Counted from the first letter of the stretch, positions 52,395 through 64,000 are shown. The stretch is DNA of 64,000 bases from Xenoacremonium recifei (GCA_012184525.1 WOFQ01000038.1:62001-126000); one strand, 5' to 3'. The notes: generated by a model from the sequence alone, not told the origin. Program-made: numbers and translations.

Positions 52395-55300
52395 TCACAG
52401 AGCGTAAGGGTTCAGTGACCGGATCGTCAGGCAACTATCGGTATTGTCAGTAATCAATTCTCGGTGAACCAAAGTAGGTGTACTCACGGTGGAGACTTGG
52501 TGAGATCCGTCTTGAGAATCACTGGCACTCTCGTCATCTCCGTCACATCCTGGATATAGTCACCGCCCTCCTCGCGAAGAGAGAACAGCTTCAGATATCG
52601 CTCCTTGTTCGTGAGGCGGGTCTCGGGAGCCTCAGTCACGGGAACCTTCGAGTCAGACCGGGTGCGGTGAAGACCATCAGCGTTGGACGATGACCGCGCC
52701 GGGGATCCGGGGACACTCTGAGTTGGGCGCTCAGCCAGAGAAGCGCCAGCCATGGCCTCAGTGACATCCGAGGTGTTGTCATCATCGTCGTCAAAGAGGG
52801 CATCAACATCGTCCGTCGAGATGGTTCCGGTGTCGGTCTGCTTCCTAGCAGCCTCCTCCCGCTCCTTCTTGGCACGCTCTGCCTCCTCCGCCTGTCTCTG
52901 GGCCGCCAATGCATTGTTCATGCGGATAGAGGCAGCAGCCTTGGGGCGCTCATCCTCAGGCACGTACGCAGAGCTGGGTACGCCCTTCTCCCAGTAAAGC
53001 TCGAGCACTCGCTTCTCCTTGCGGAACTCGGCCTTCTTCAGGGGCAGCTGGTCACAGTGGACACGCTTCTCAAAGCCCCATTCAGGGATCAACACGTCGA
53101 AGGCAGACTCATACACGCAGAGAACAATGCCCTCCGCAATGAGATCGCCGTTGACCTCCTGGCGCTTCCTGTCCATGATACGGCAGGACTCAATGTGGAT
53201 GCTCTGGTCCTGGGCATTTTGAGCCGAGTCCTTCTTGGTGTTGCAAGACTCAACCGTCTTGACCAAAGTCTCCAGATCGTCGTTGTATTCAATCTTGCCC
53301 TCCGAGAGGACAGCCTCCAGCTGGCGATGGACCATGATGTCGGCATATCGTCGAGTCGGGCTGGTGAAGTGAGTGTAAAGAGGCAAGTTGAGAGCGTAAT
53401 GACCCCAGAGAGTCTTGGCCGTCTTGCCAGCAATAAAGTACTTGGCCCGCTGCATCGACTTCAGAACAAGAGTCTCCATACCCTTACGCAGATCAGCATC
53501 GTCAACCTTGAACAGGCTGTTCTGGAGAGCGCCGCTGCCCGAGGAGTCAATGTCGTAGCCCAGAGCAGTCATCCGCTCAACGAAAGTCTGAAGTCGTCGA
53601 GGACTGGGAGCAGACTGGCGACGGAGGAGAGCCTTCTCAGGAAGTCCCTCAGCCAACCGCTGGGCAACGTAAGCGTTGGCCTTGTGCATGAGTTCCTCAA
53701 CAAGCTCAAGTGCAGGGGTAGAGTCAAACAGGTTGTTCTGAACCGGGTTGTTCTCGTCGTCCAACTGCTGGAGAAGGCGGAGAGGAGCGATGGGCTCGCC
53801 GCCAGCTCCTAGGCGCGATTCTCTGAACTTCTGGGCGACCGCATTCAGAATCTGAATAGTGTTCACAGGGGCAGCCGAGTTGGCATAGGACGAGGAGTTG
53901 GAAATGGCCTCGTCGATTTCCTGAAGGGTAATCTTGCCACTGCTCTTGATGATAGTCTTGCCAACCCAGCTGTCGCCCTCAGCAACAGCACCAGTGTGAG
54001 GGTTCACGCTTACGACCACACTGACCGTGAGGCGCTCCTGCTCGGGAGACAGGGAGCAGACCTCAGTGGCCAGCTTGGCGGGCAACAGGGAGCAGAAGCG
54101 GTTGATGAGCTGCACAGAAGTGCCGCGCTTCTTGGCCTCGCGGTCGACGAGGGAGTTGGGCTTGACAAAATGGGCAATGTCAGGAACGTGAATGCCGATG
54201 TCGATCTTACCGTCAGGTCGAGACTTGACGTGGATGGCATTGCCCAATTCAGCACCACCGTTGAAGTCAATGGTGAAGGCCTTCTCCTCTCGGAAATCCC
54301 GGCGTGCAGACAGAGCAGCCTCGTCTTCCTTTGCAAGTGACCAATCCTGAAGGCCAACGCTGCGAAGGACAGCATCGGAGAACTCGTCCGAACCGAAGTT
54401 GTTGTCTCGCAGCAGAGCATCGGTTTCCACCTTAAGGTCACCCATCTTACCCAGCTGTTCCACCAGGGTTCCGAAGGGATGGAGCGATGTGATGGGCCAG
54501 CGCTTTATGCAGGCCACAAAGATTCGATCCGCATAGTCCTGGTGCTTCTCGACAAAGTCGCGTGGAGCCTGTTCAGTTGGGATGGCGATGAGGGGCACGC
54601 GCTTGTCGGTAGGCTTGAACCACACAATCTTGGGCTTCTCCTGGTGACGAGGCTCATTGTTGCGGCCATTGCCACCATCACGGGCAGCACGCTCAGCCTC
54701 CTGCTTCTCCTTTGTAGCCTGGCTGCTTGGTCGAAGAAGACCTAGGGTGCCGGAGAACATCTGACCAGCGACACGCTCAATGACAGCAACGACGTGGCCA
54801 GCATAGAGGGGTTTCTGTTCGTCGTTGATCTCTTCTTCCTCGACAAGGAGAAGGCTCTGGCCCTCAACCTCAACATCGTCGTTCTTCTTCTGGGTTGGGC
54901 GCTGTCGAAGACTGCCACGGCGACGAATGCCACCCTCGGCAGGCTTAGAGTCGTCATTGTTGTTCGAGTTCTGGCTGCCCTGGTTCGTAGAGCCAGATCG
55001 AGTGTCAGTGATGTCCTTGCGCTTCTTCTTCTCTTCCTTTTCGCGCTTCTGACCCCAGACCTCGTCGACGTCCAAGAGCTCGATGGCGACAAGATCACCC
55101 TCGAGAGCTCGGTTACGGTCCTTGCTACCGCAGATGAAGATGTCGGCATCGAGGAGACCATCGGGAGTGGTGACGTAAGCGTCACTTCGGTTCTTCTTGT
55201 TGACACGAAGGATACCAGAGACGAGTTGGCCGTCTCCGATAAGGGCAGGCAGAGTCGCCTGAGGGAGGTAAGGAGTGAACAGAGTCTTACGCTGCTGCTG

Positions 55301-56679
55301 CTGCTGTTGGCCACCGATGGGGCCCGCATGCTGAGAGCTCTGAAGACCCATGAAGGGTTGACCATTCATCTGAGCAGCCTGAAGGGCCTGGAGTTGGCCC
55401 AATTGCATCGGGTTGAGCTGCTGGCCGTACATCTGCGGCATCATCATCTGGTTGGGCAGCTGCATAACCTGAGGCTGGCTAGGGTTGTACTGGAAGGCTC
55501 CGATGTTGGAGACGGACTGGTTGATAGAACCACGAGGTCGATGGCCGGGCTGGAATCCCTGGTTCTGCCCAATGCTGGTCGAGTCCTGAGTCTGGTTCTG
55601 GGTGCGCCAGTTACCCTCGAAGTTTCGAGAGCCGCTGCGGTTGTGGCCACTTCCGCGGCGCTGGAAATCGTTGTCGACAGACAAGTTCATGTTGCGAGAG
55701 CCTCCACGGCCGTTGACGGCCATGCTCTGGCTGCGGCCATGACCACCCCGGCCGCCTCGCATGGATCCCTGAGTAGTGGGAATATCGGGTGTTGGCTGAG
55801 CAGCGCCCTTGTTATCATCATCGGGCTTCTCGGCGGGAGAGGCTGGGAACGAGAAGCCGGTCGTAGTGCGCTTCTGTTGGGCAATCTCTGCAGCCTTCTT
55901 GGCGTCGGCCAGGGCCAGAGAATGACGGCGCTGATGACCGCCGCCGCCACCTCGACCGCCTCGAGAGCTGGAGTTCTCGCGACCGTGACCAGATCCCTGG
56001 TTCTCAAAGCTGCCGAAGGCAGTGCCAGAAGCTCCAGAAGAGGGTGCTGGGGGTGGTCCCATACCCATGTTGGGAAGTGCCGACTGATTACGGCGATGTG
56101 ACATGGGCTGCGTCGGGGGAGCCATGTTCTGTTGTTGCATCTGGTTGGGGAACTGGAAGGCGTTTTGAGGCAAGTTGCCCATGGGCTGTAAAGGATTGAA
56201 TGTGCCTCCCGGGCCGATGGGTTGACCTGGGGGCATCATGCCCATGTTGGCATATTGCTGGGCCGTCGCATGGATCTGCTGTTGCTGCTGCTGCAGCAGT
56301 TCAATCTGCTGCTGGATGGCCAGCTGCTCCACTTCACGGAGGACAAGTCAGTATTGGCATCACTGATGATGATACATGGGAAGAGAGGGTAAAGGGGTTG
56401 AGGTTGATGTTGTCGAGGCTTGGTGTTGGGGGGAGCCCGAGTTGGATGACGCCATCGCCATCTCGACGCGAGCGAGGCGACAAAGGCGAGAAGAGGAGAT
56501 CATGACTTACTTCCAGGGTTAGCAAACATGCTCATCAATGGCGTCAACTCGGAAGGGCTCCGACGATGCGCGATGTGCAGCCTGCGTCCAGCAGGACCCG
56601 GGACGCCGCCAGCATGAGGCTGTTGGGCCGGTTGCTGAGGTTGCTGCGGGGGCTGTTGCGGCTGCTGTTGCTGCTCCAT
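52395..56679 (-). CDS. SSD1: RNA-binding translational repressor Ssd1 (RNase II-like, catalytically dead)
   Basis: Three exons (56679-56511, 56331-52488, 52434-52395) sum to 4053 nt and 1350 residues. The N-terminus is Gln/Pro-rich, then an Arg/Gly- and Asn/Gln-rich disordered region, with RRHSLAL and RRNQSAL matching Cbk1/NDR-kinase-type sites. Cold-shock domains and the RNB domain follow (KAFTIDFNGGAELGNAIHV; INRFCSLLPAKLATEVCSL; FTSPTRRYADIMVHRQL). The RNB metal-binding D-L-D-D-A motif is replaced by ELGNA, so no exonuclease activity is expected. The last exon is 40 nt, behind a 53-nt intron with a perfect gtgagt donor; it completes a C-terminus ending CLTIRSLNPYAL. Without splicing, translation stops at TGA overlapping the donor. 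Ssd1 (gul-1 in Neurospora) controls wall-protein mRNA localisation and translation. Confidence 0.95.
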
Positions 56680-59417
56680 GATGGGCAGTCAAGAGACAGA
56701 CGAACAAAGCACGTCGAGTGCAGGAAGAAACTCGGAACGAGGATTTTGGTGGGAGGTTATAGGGTATAGGGGAGCGATGATGCGCTTTCAGCCGGATGGC
56801 AGCAGGTTCGGCGAAACCGTGACGATTCGAGGCAGGCAGGCAGGCAGGCGAGATTCGATGTTTCGAGGAGACGACGAGCGAGACGAGCCGGTGCGGTGCG
56901 GGAAGCGGGACAGATTTTCGCTGCCGAAACGAAAAGGAGGGTGTTGTGCGATGATGGAACGAGCCGGAGCCGACCAAGGAGCGTGAAGGGAAAAGCTTCG
57001 ATGAAGAGGCAGATGACGAGATGGACGAGAAGAGAAGGCAGGGATGGTGAATGTTGGGAGAGGTGATGGGGGAGGTGATGGGATGGGATGGGATGGGAAG
57101 TCCAGCTCCTGGGAGGAGTTTGGGAGAGGCGGGAAGGGGATGGGGAAGTGAGTAGTAGCTTAGGTGCAGGTGCTCGGGCAAGATGAGGTCGACGTTACGT
57201 TAGTAGCTTCCTGTTAGGCGCGGCAGCGGCAGCGAGGCAGGAGCCTTAGCAGCAGTGTTAGGTCAGTTGGGGCAAGGTCCAGTCCTGGAGCCGCTGGAGA
57301 GGTCCATCCATGCCCCGGAGGCACCTGCAAGCTGTCCAGTCCAGTCCAGGCCACAGCACATTGTCCAGCGGGCATGGCCCATGAACAAAGCCCTGTGACC
57401 TTCCCTTAGGGCTTCGCCAGACCATCACTTACCTAAGGTTCCATTTCGCTCAGCCACATGCAGGCCATCTGTCACTCTCGACCTCCACCATGATACGAAC
57501 AGTCAGCCATTCACCTCACCCTCCAACAGCGCCTCGGTGGCTTGCTTTCACAGCTTCAGACACTCGAGCCCGACTCCCGCGGCTTAGCTCCCTGCCTTAC
57601 CTGGCTGCTCGCCCGCGCTAGGTCCGTCCGCCATGCCACACGGCCTCGACCGTCCGGCGAAACATTGGCCCCATCCCGCGGAGGGGCATCGAGCTTGGGA
57701 CCGGGCCTGTTTAGTGGCAGACATCCCTGCAGCCCGCCTTGGGGTTGCGAATTACAGCGGCGATGCGCCACCTGAGCTGCCGCTAGCTCACCTCCCTGTG
57801 ATTGCCTGACCTGGCCGATCCCAGGCTGGATGGATCAGACATCTCACTCCGGCTCCCTGTCACGGATCCAAGGGCGGCCAGCAATGAACGAACAAAACAG
57901 CCTGTGAAGCAAGGGGCTCTTCAACGTCATGAGGGGCAACCACCAGTCACAGAGACACTTTTCAACACCTCATCCTCTCCGATATCCACAGCCAATCTCA
58001 GCCAGACCTCTAATCAGAGCTGTCGTCTGGCTCATGAGCTCCCGTCAGGGGTCGCCGCGGCTGCGTCTCCTCTCCCGTCTCCCGGGCAATCGCCAGTGTT
58101 TCTGTTTCTGAGCGCGAGCCCGATGCGAGGCTACGATGCAACACGGAGGCGTCAGGCGCTTGCTGGAGTCGTTGACGAGCTCCCCATAATAATAGCAATT
58201 TCTACCAGGTTTGGCCCCCTGTGGAGTCGTCATGATCCCTCCCTCGCAAAACGACACGGACAGCCGGCGAATCGAAGCAGCTCGGTTTGCTGATAGTTTA
58301 TTATTAATATCCATCCATGCGTCTCCCTGATGGAGATCACGAAGTCATGACCGCCTTGAGAAACCATTCACGTGTCCGCTGCCATCGACTCATCGACCTC
58401 CGGGATTTCAATTTCATGCTGTCGAGACTCAACGATATAAATAAACATCAGCTCCAGCTCCAACTCCAGCTCCAGCTTCATCCTGACATCCGAGCCCCAG
58501 ATGTGATACGACTGGGGTCCCTCTCCTTCAGGTTGGCCGAGCTGTGACAGACCCAGATCTGGCTAGCTAGGTGCGTCACGCTTCATGATCCTGGCCGGTC
58601 TTTGAGGGCTCATCCTAGCAAGCCGGTTCAGACCGGCTGAAGACTATATTTCCTTCGTATTGACCAATTGCTCTCATTATCATGTCTTAACTTCACCATG
58701 GAAACTTCCATAGGAAACAGCATACAGCTCTCCCACGACACATGTTTATCGTTGAGCAATCTACCTTCACACCCGTGTTTCAAAACTCCCGAGACGGTTC
58801 CCGTTTGCTCAGAAACTGGCTCACGTCAATCAGCCGCATGCCGGCGAATACGAGCTTGACGACCACTAGGACGAAACCATAAAGCTGCCCACCCTACTGA
58901 CGCGCCCACCTGGCTCGTTCTAGTCTGTTTCTCTCCTTCTTTACGTGACTTGTTTTGCCGAAAAGGGTTCCGAGACAAAGAATGGGGAGCCCATGAGCTT
59001 CAGGTCATGGCCATCTGGATACGCTGTGGCTTCAAGCCTCCGCCACATGTGCATTTAAAGTGTCGGGCTTTCGTTTCACCGAACCCTACGTCAAGCGTCC
59101 CAGCTCGTACATACGCATAACGCTTCAGTGGTCAAGTCCTCTTAATTCGATCAGGGCTGGTCATGGGTTCATGAGGTACTCAGATCATGAAATCAGGTTC
59201 GTTGACAATAACTGGATCAAAAACTTTCGTGTGCTAGATCATGTCCCTCTGTGAGCCTGGGACTGAAGCATACTTGACCCTTTATAGTCAACTCAACATT
59301 AGCTAGATCCTTGAGAGCAATGCTGCCTTGCTTGATCTAAGATCTAGTCTATCAGGGATCTCGTCCATGATGATTAGTTCACCACACACCCATGACTGAC
59401 CATAACATGAGGTTCAT
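56680..59417. other. Long intergenic region upstream of SSD1
   Basis: About 2.7 kb with no supported gene. A GGGAT pentamer run lies near 57080-57098 and a cagctccagctcc hexamer repeat near 58449-58478. A long SSD1 5' leader is plausible by comparison with other fungi, but nothing in the sequence proves it. Open frames such as 57802-58293 have no family features. Confidence 0.45.
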
Positions 59418-62251
59418 TTAATGCTTCCTACCGGCCTTCTGCTCCAAGAAGCGCTTTTCGATCTTTGCCTGTAGGACTCGGCTGGACAATGTCAGTCTCG
59501 GCAAGGCGTGTCTTACTATGATATGCCGGGGTAGAAACCGTCTGCTTGTGGCGGTTAATCTCTAAGGAGGTTTAAACAGGTTGAACAAGAATCCCCGTGT
59601 CTCAGAAACGCCAATTTGACTTTGAGGCTGTTTTGGCTGACCGTCTCATGAATAGCATCATAGCGACGGGGAAGTGAACAATGAAAAACCTCGACAGGAG
59701 GGAGGAAGAGTAATAGAGAGGCGTGAGGGGGAAGCGGGGAAGAGACCTTGGAGCTTCTTCTCTCCTTGCGGAAAAGGGGGGGGATGTCCAGGGTATCCAA
59801 GGTAAATAGATGAAAGTGAAAGAAGGATTTTACCTGTTTCACAATGTCAGCATGCTACGTTGATTTAGGAGGCTGACATCTTACTTTGTCTGCAATCTCG
59901 CGCGGGGTTTTTTCATTTTGCCATTCGCTCAGCAAGCGGAGGAAACAGCCATATGGGCCGAGCTTATGGACCTTTCGAAGGACACCAAAGGTAGACAACT
60001 TTGTAGGTAAAGCCCATGTCCGCTTCGTCCGATTGGACCTGTTGACGAGTCAGCAAGTTCTGATGAGTCTCTGTGGCATGGAACTAACGTAGTCTTCCGT
60101 AATAGGCTCAAGCTCAGCTGTAGGAGTAGCATGGATGAAGTCCACGAGAACAGGCATGTCGAGGTTCTTTACAGACCAGGTAACAAATCTTATGAGATCG
60201 ACCTTGCTGATGGAGCCAATGGGGTTGATATCGGCAGAGGAGCCTAGGGCGGTCAGCTTATTGTACAACTTCCACTTACAATCTCGAGCAAGAAGAAATA
60301 TGAGAACATACAGTCATACTTCGTAAGATCTAGGTAGAATGTCAGCATAATTTATAACAAGTCCAAAGTCCCACTCACATCCACGCAAGCATTCATCAAC
60401 GTTCGAGCTTCCAAGAACCAGCAATGAGCCACCGCCTGGCCGCTTTCGAACCTCGCACATTTGTTGGGCGAAGTAATAAGTGAGTACCTGTCAACCATCA
60501 GTATAGTGTGCCAGGGGCCATTGGCCAAGTAAGGGAAATGGCGTACCATTCGTGATCTAGCTTGGATGTTCTGCAGAGCCAAGTTCTGTGTGTTTGAGCC
60601 CCCGTGAACTAATAAGGGTTAGTGGTCAAGGTCGAGCGAGACGGTATGGTATATCTTCTACACTAACCCCTGAACTGAGGAGTGAAGCCGGTTGCTTGAG
60701 TAAGAATGTTCTTAGTAGCATGGAACACGGTGTCAATGTTCACATCTTCGTGGTACGCCCCAATGCGTTCGGCCAGATCCTTGGCCCGTTGCCGGGTTTC
60801 CTTACTGCTCTGAGCCTCCATACCCAAGTATACCGTGTGCAGGATTTGGTTGCAAAGCGCCTCTGGAGTTTCAGGTAGTTTGTCCGAGTATGCAGCGATG
60901 CGCTTCATATCGGCGATAACCTGCTCGTTCCCTTCCTTCGCAGCGGCAACCGCCAATCTGCACATAGAGTATACGATGGTGGCGGTAGCGCAGCTATCAA
61001 TGCCGCCGCTCAATGGCAGTTGGAAACCTGCAGCCTTGGACCTACGGAGGAAGTCCCATAACCAACAAGCGGGACCAAGGGCAATTTCTTCTTCGGGAAG
61101 ATGATACCGCGGTGGGCGCGTAGGGGTTGGCGTGGGCAGATCGTCGCTAGTCAAGCAGAAATCAACCTCGATGCGCTGATATTCATGAGCTTGCACCGCT
61201 TGCTGGCCTCGTGAAGGGGCGCATCGCGCAGCTCTAACTTCCTCAAGGTCTACTGTCGCAACGATGACCTCAACTTCATTGAGTCTGCAAACAATTAGCC
61301 ATGTGGATGTACACATCAAACCAGCCATAATCTTACGAAAACTGAGATGACTGCCCAACAAGCTCCCCGTTGACAAAGATCATGGCGCAACCATCGTAGT
61401 ACAGTCTATCGCCATCACACTGGAGCCTGGAGTTAGCTACCAATCTGAGTTTCACTCTTTGAGCAAAAGAACGAGTTTCTTCAAAAGCAAGATACGTACA
61501 CCAATCTGATTGGCGTACAAGTACACCCCGCCATTTTTACGAGTGGCCTCCGAAATAAGCGCAATGCGCTGGTCTAGCTTGCGAAGAGAGTGATGGCTGC
61601 CGCTGCTGTTTGTGAAGATCTCGACGCCGTTAAGCCCCCTAGGGCTTGGTCAGCTATACGCAGCAATTATAGACCGACACATCCACGTACATTTCGATAT
61701 GGGGGCTATTTGGCGTAAAGAGCTCCTCGCAAGTCTCAGCAGCTAAGCATGTATCAATGGTAGAGAGAATGACATCGCCAATGGGAACCTGGCGACAGCC
61801 TTGCTGTTCCTGGATTCGTGGCGGGAGAAAGTATTTTTCAACGTGCCGCGGTGCCTTCCACGGCGTGAAGAAGCGCATCTCGCGGAAGTTTCCATCGTTG
61901 GCAAGGTAAAGCTTTGGCCTCAAGCAGATGATCTTACCGTTGAGGATAATAGCGCGCGAGTTATACCTACAGTTACGATGGAGGAGAGGAAGACCAACGT
62001 CAATGACAATGCCATACAAAGACTCATGTCAAAATAGAGTAGAGCGAGTCCCACGAGTTTTCCTAAACCTCATTCTCGAGGAAATGATCCAGACAACCGT
62101 ATCCTGTGATCTCAAGCTCGGGTCCGACACGCAACGTCGCCCCCGCCTTCTTTGCCTCGTGGATACTCTGTTTGATCCTCCGAAGATTGCCTTCAAAGTC
62201 CAGCGAGTGCTGGTTGAGCGCACACGTTGCCACGGTCACGAGAGTCCCCAT
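59418..62251 (-). CDS. QNS1: Glutamine-dependent NAD+ synthetase
   Basis: Many short exons. The N-terminal nitrilase-like glutaminase: VTVATCALNQHSLDFEGN, AGATLRVGPELEITGYGC (Glu), KIICLRPKLYLANDGN (Lys) and AAETCEELFTPNSPHIEM (catalytic Cys), then GVEIFTNSSGSHH. The C-terminal synthetase: FQLPLSGGIDSCATATIVY (PP-loop SGGxDS), TATKNILTQATGFTPQFRG-type motif and RGYLTKYDCSSADINPIGSISK. The piece LTKYD is carried by an 18-nt microexon at 60312-60329. It makes NAD+ from deamido-NAD, ATP and glutamine, in the cytosol. The extreme C-terminus is uncertain: INRHKQTVSTPAYH is present near 59530, but how it joins the preceding VKSFFHFH is unclear, and the final stop could be at 59414, 59418 or 59428. 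Confidence 0.88.
60312..60329 (-). other. 18-nt microexon of the NAD+ synthetase gene
   Basis: It is flanked by a 49-nt intron (gtgagt...ctgac...ctag) upstream and a roughly 66-nt intron (gtatgt...gctgac...cctag) downstream on the minus strand. Including it restores the invariant RGYLTKYDCSSADINPIG motif in frame; skipping it would delete six residues of the synthetase core. Confidence 0.8.
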
Positions 62252-62429
62252 GATTGCGTGGTAACAGTCAAGAAAGAGCCTTGGTAGGAGAAATGATAGT
62301 GAGACGTCCTATACTATGCCGCCCGCATTGACATGGGTGTGAGGTGGATATATTTAGTGGCGGTCACGTGAGAACCATAGCTCCGTCGAACATGATGACT
62401 AAGGAAGTGTCTTCCATATTGAAGCCTTT
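62252..62429. promoter_or_regulatory. Bidirectional promoter QNS1/GLE1
   Basis: Only 178 bp separate the divergent start codons (or 214 bp if GLE1 starts at 62466). A ggtcacgtgag word (E-box CACGTG) lies at about 62364-62374 and may serve both genes. Confidence 0.5.
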
Positions 62430-64000
62430 GTGACCTCGAATCAACGTCCACCAAATACTCGAAAGATGACGCGCTCGTCGCCCGCGAGGCGGAGCCAACT
62501 GCTAACGAGCCCCGAGCGTCGGTTCATCTCCAGCTTCCTGTCCGACGACCGAAACAACGAGCTCAGCCATCGCGATGCGCTGATCGCGGCCCAACTCGAG
62601 CATGAGCGCGTCCGCGAAGCAGCTATTCGAGTGTACGAGCTACACGAGATCGAGCGAGAGCATCGCCGGATCGAGGACGACAAGAAGAAAGAGGAGGCTC
62701 GACTCAAGGCAGAGGCGCTGCTGGCAGCCGAGGAACTCAGACTCAGAGAGCTCCGGGCCAAGACAGTACCCCGGCCACCTCCCGAACCAGAACCGAAACC
62801 AGCACCTCAGCCTACTCCCGAGAAGAAAGAAATCACCCCGGCTGTCAACGGATCAACACCAATTCAAGAACCAAAGAAATCCGAACCTTCAACCACTCCT
62901 CCCTCAGAGCCAAAGCCGCCATCCACACAGACCAATGGCGTCTTCTCGAACCAAAACAAGAGCAGCCCGTTTGCGGCTGCAGCTCAGAGCAAACCAGCGA
63001 TAGCCAGTCCTTTTGCTCCAACTACTACGACTCAACCCAAAGCCTCAATCAGTCCGTTCGGACAGCCTGCTGCTTCTACGGCTCCCGCACCTGCTCCAGC
63101 TGTGAAACCGGCTACCACACCCGCCAGGCCCGCCGCTCCAGTACAAGACCGATATATGCAGATTCACCAGGAATTGAAGAAGCTACGGAAAGAACTCCAG
63201 GCCCAGGCCAAGGTTCCAGGGTCACCGCTGAAGGGGAAGATGGGAACGTTTCGAAGAGAAATCCGGGTGTCTATTGGACAGCTCACTGGAGGAAAAGGAG
63301 CCAACGCCCAACCCGTAAGTCCTATAAAGTAACCAGTCCACGTCTGCACCGACTTACCCTCAATAGATCAGCAAAATCACCACAACGCTCAAAGAATCGT
63401 TGTCGGGACAAATACCAAGTCCCCCAATCGATGTCAGCTTGTTTGTGCGTGAGAAGAGAGAGCCTGCTGAGCAAGCCGAACACAATGGTCCCACAATGCC
63501 ATCACTCTTCATCTACCTAATCAACATTTGCGCCAAGGCCATTATCAACCAATTCATAAATGAATGCGGCGCAAACCCAAAGGCTGCAGACCCCATCGGG
63601 GTATTCACTGCTCATATCTTCTCGCAAAAGGAATTCCATTGGCGGGGTCAAACGCTCATCGACATTCTCATGGCCAAGTTCCGCATAGTGTGCCCGGTTC
63701 TCTTTGGCTTCAGGGGCAACGACAAGATGGAACGCGGCAGATTGGCCATCGGTTGGAAGAAGGACGGGCCATCGTGGATCACTGAGCAAAGCCACAACGA
63801 CCGCATGACGGGTCTCGGCGCCGGATACGCGTCTCTGTCACTAAGAGACTTCAGCAGATCCTCCAAGACGAATCCTTACCCGCCGGTGAACTACTGGAAA
63901 GCTTTAGCCGGCATCGTCAACTCTCCCATTGGGGAGATTTCAAACACGCAGTACGTAGTACTGCGATCTATGATAGAGGGCCACGAGCAGCGCTTTCTCA
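62430..64000 (+). CDS. GLE1: mRNA export factor / nucleoporin Gle1, N-terminal and central part (runs off window)
   Basis: Exon 1 ends at 63314 and exon 2 (from 63367) stays open to the window edge. ATG 62430 or 62466 (MTRSSPARR) are both possible; the latter is my preference on context. A coiled-coil spans about residues 40-110 (E/R/K-rich, ALIAAQLEHERVREAAIRVYELHE). A Pro-rich linker with two SPF motifs (KSSPFA, ISPFGQP), similar to nucleoporin repeats, follows. The Gle1 helical-repeat domain is unmistakable: IYLINICAKAIINQFINEC, VFTAHIFSQKEFHWRGQTLIDILMAKFRIVCPVLFG. With IP6, Gle1 activates the DEAD-box ATPase Dbp5 at the cytoplasmic face of the nuclear pore. Confidence 0.93.

Noticed and set aside
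54794..56101. 435-codon plus-strand open frame opposite SSD1
   Set aside because: Antisense shadow; Leu/Val-rich low-complexity translation without homology features, while the minus strand carries a complete Ssd1.
57802..58293. 163-codon plus-strand open frame upstream of SSD1
   Set aside because: No family resemblance; lies in a probable SSD1 leader/promoter region.
1..64000. tRNA or rRNA genes
   Set aside because: No B-box-like GGTTCGAATCC with a matching A-box and cloverleaf was noticed on reading; a tRNAscan run would be decisive.

Overview
The window is nuclear DNA of a filamentous ascomycete (Pezizomycotina, plausibly Sordariomycetes; the order is not resolved). The evidence is the density of split genes with 45-80 nt introns (GTRNG donors, CTAAC/CTGAC branch points, YAG acceptors), about 50% GC, and fungal-only families (Spt21/Ams2, Ssd1, Mkt1, Dfg5/Dcw1 GH76, DUF4048, DUF4188, fungal MHR transcription factors).

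Layout. (1) 1-9.1 kb is a small accessory neighbourhood: the C-terminal part of a fungal transcription factor (minus strand), a DHA1-type MFS transporter, an UNC93-like transporter and an FAD-dependent amine/amino-acid oxidoreductase (all plus). (2) 9.1-16.4 kb has no ordinary gene. It contains three diverged copies of a transcription-unit-like element, each with a TATA box, a 40-90 codon micro-ORF sharing a short core (R-I-V-[IF]-x-[IL]-K) followed by a variable, mostly K/P-rich tail, and a candidate intron just after the stop codon. A 9-bp word, TACGGAGTA, is concentrated in the same region. I regard this as the most interesting part of the window. (3) 16.4-30.7 kb is conserved housekeeping: MFAP1 (spliceosome), POL12 (DNA polymerase alpha subunit B), a Spt21/Ams2-type GATA-finger protein, 3-hydroxyisobutyryl-CoA hydrolase, SmD2 and dihydroxyacetone kinase. 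(4) 30.7-39.6 kb is lineage-variable: two small secreted proteins, a GH76 alpha-1,6-mannanase (Dfg5/Dcw1 type) and a DUF4188 protein. (5) 39.6-64 kb is mostly conserved: a DUF4048 protein, an ATP-dependent DNA ligase, a 2OG-Fe(II) oxygenase, MKT1, SSD1, glutamine-dependent NAD+ synthetase and the start of GLE1.

How the genes relate. No operon logic applies. Possible functional groupings are the 5' cluster (regulator, two transporters, one flavin oxidase), two post-transcriptional regulators close together (Mkt1 and Ssd1, convergent), and two head-to-head pairs (EHD3/SMD2 and QNS1/GLE1). Intron-exon models were built by eye. For POL12, SSD1, the MFS, UNC93 and DAO genes, the DUF4048 and DUF4188 genes and the second secreted protein, the exon lengths sum to a multiple of three, which supports those models.
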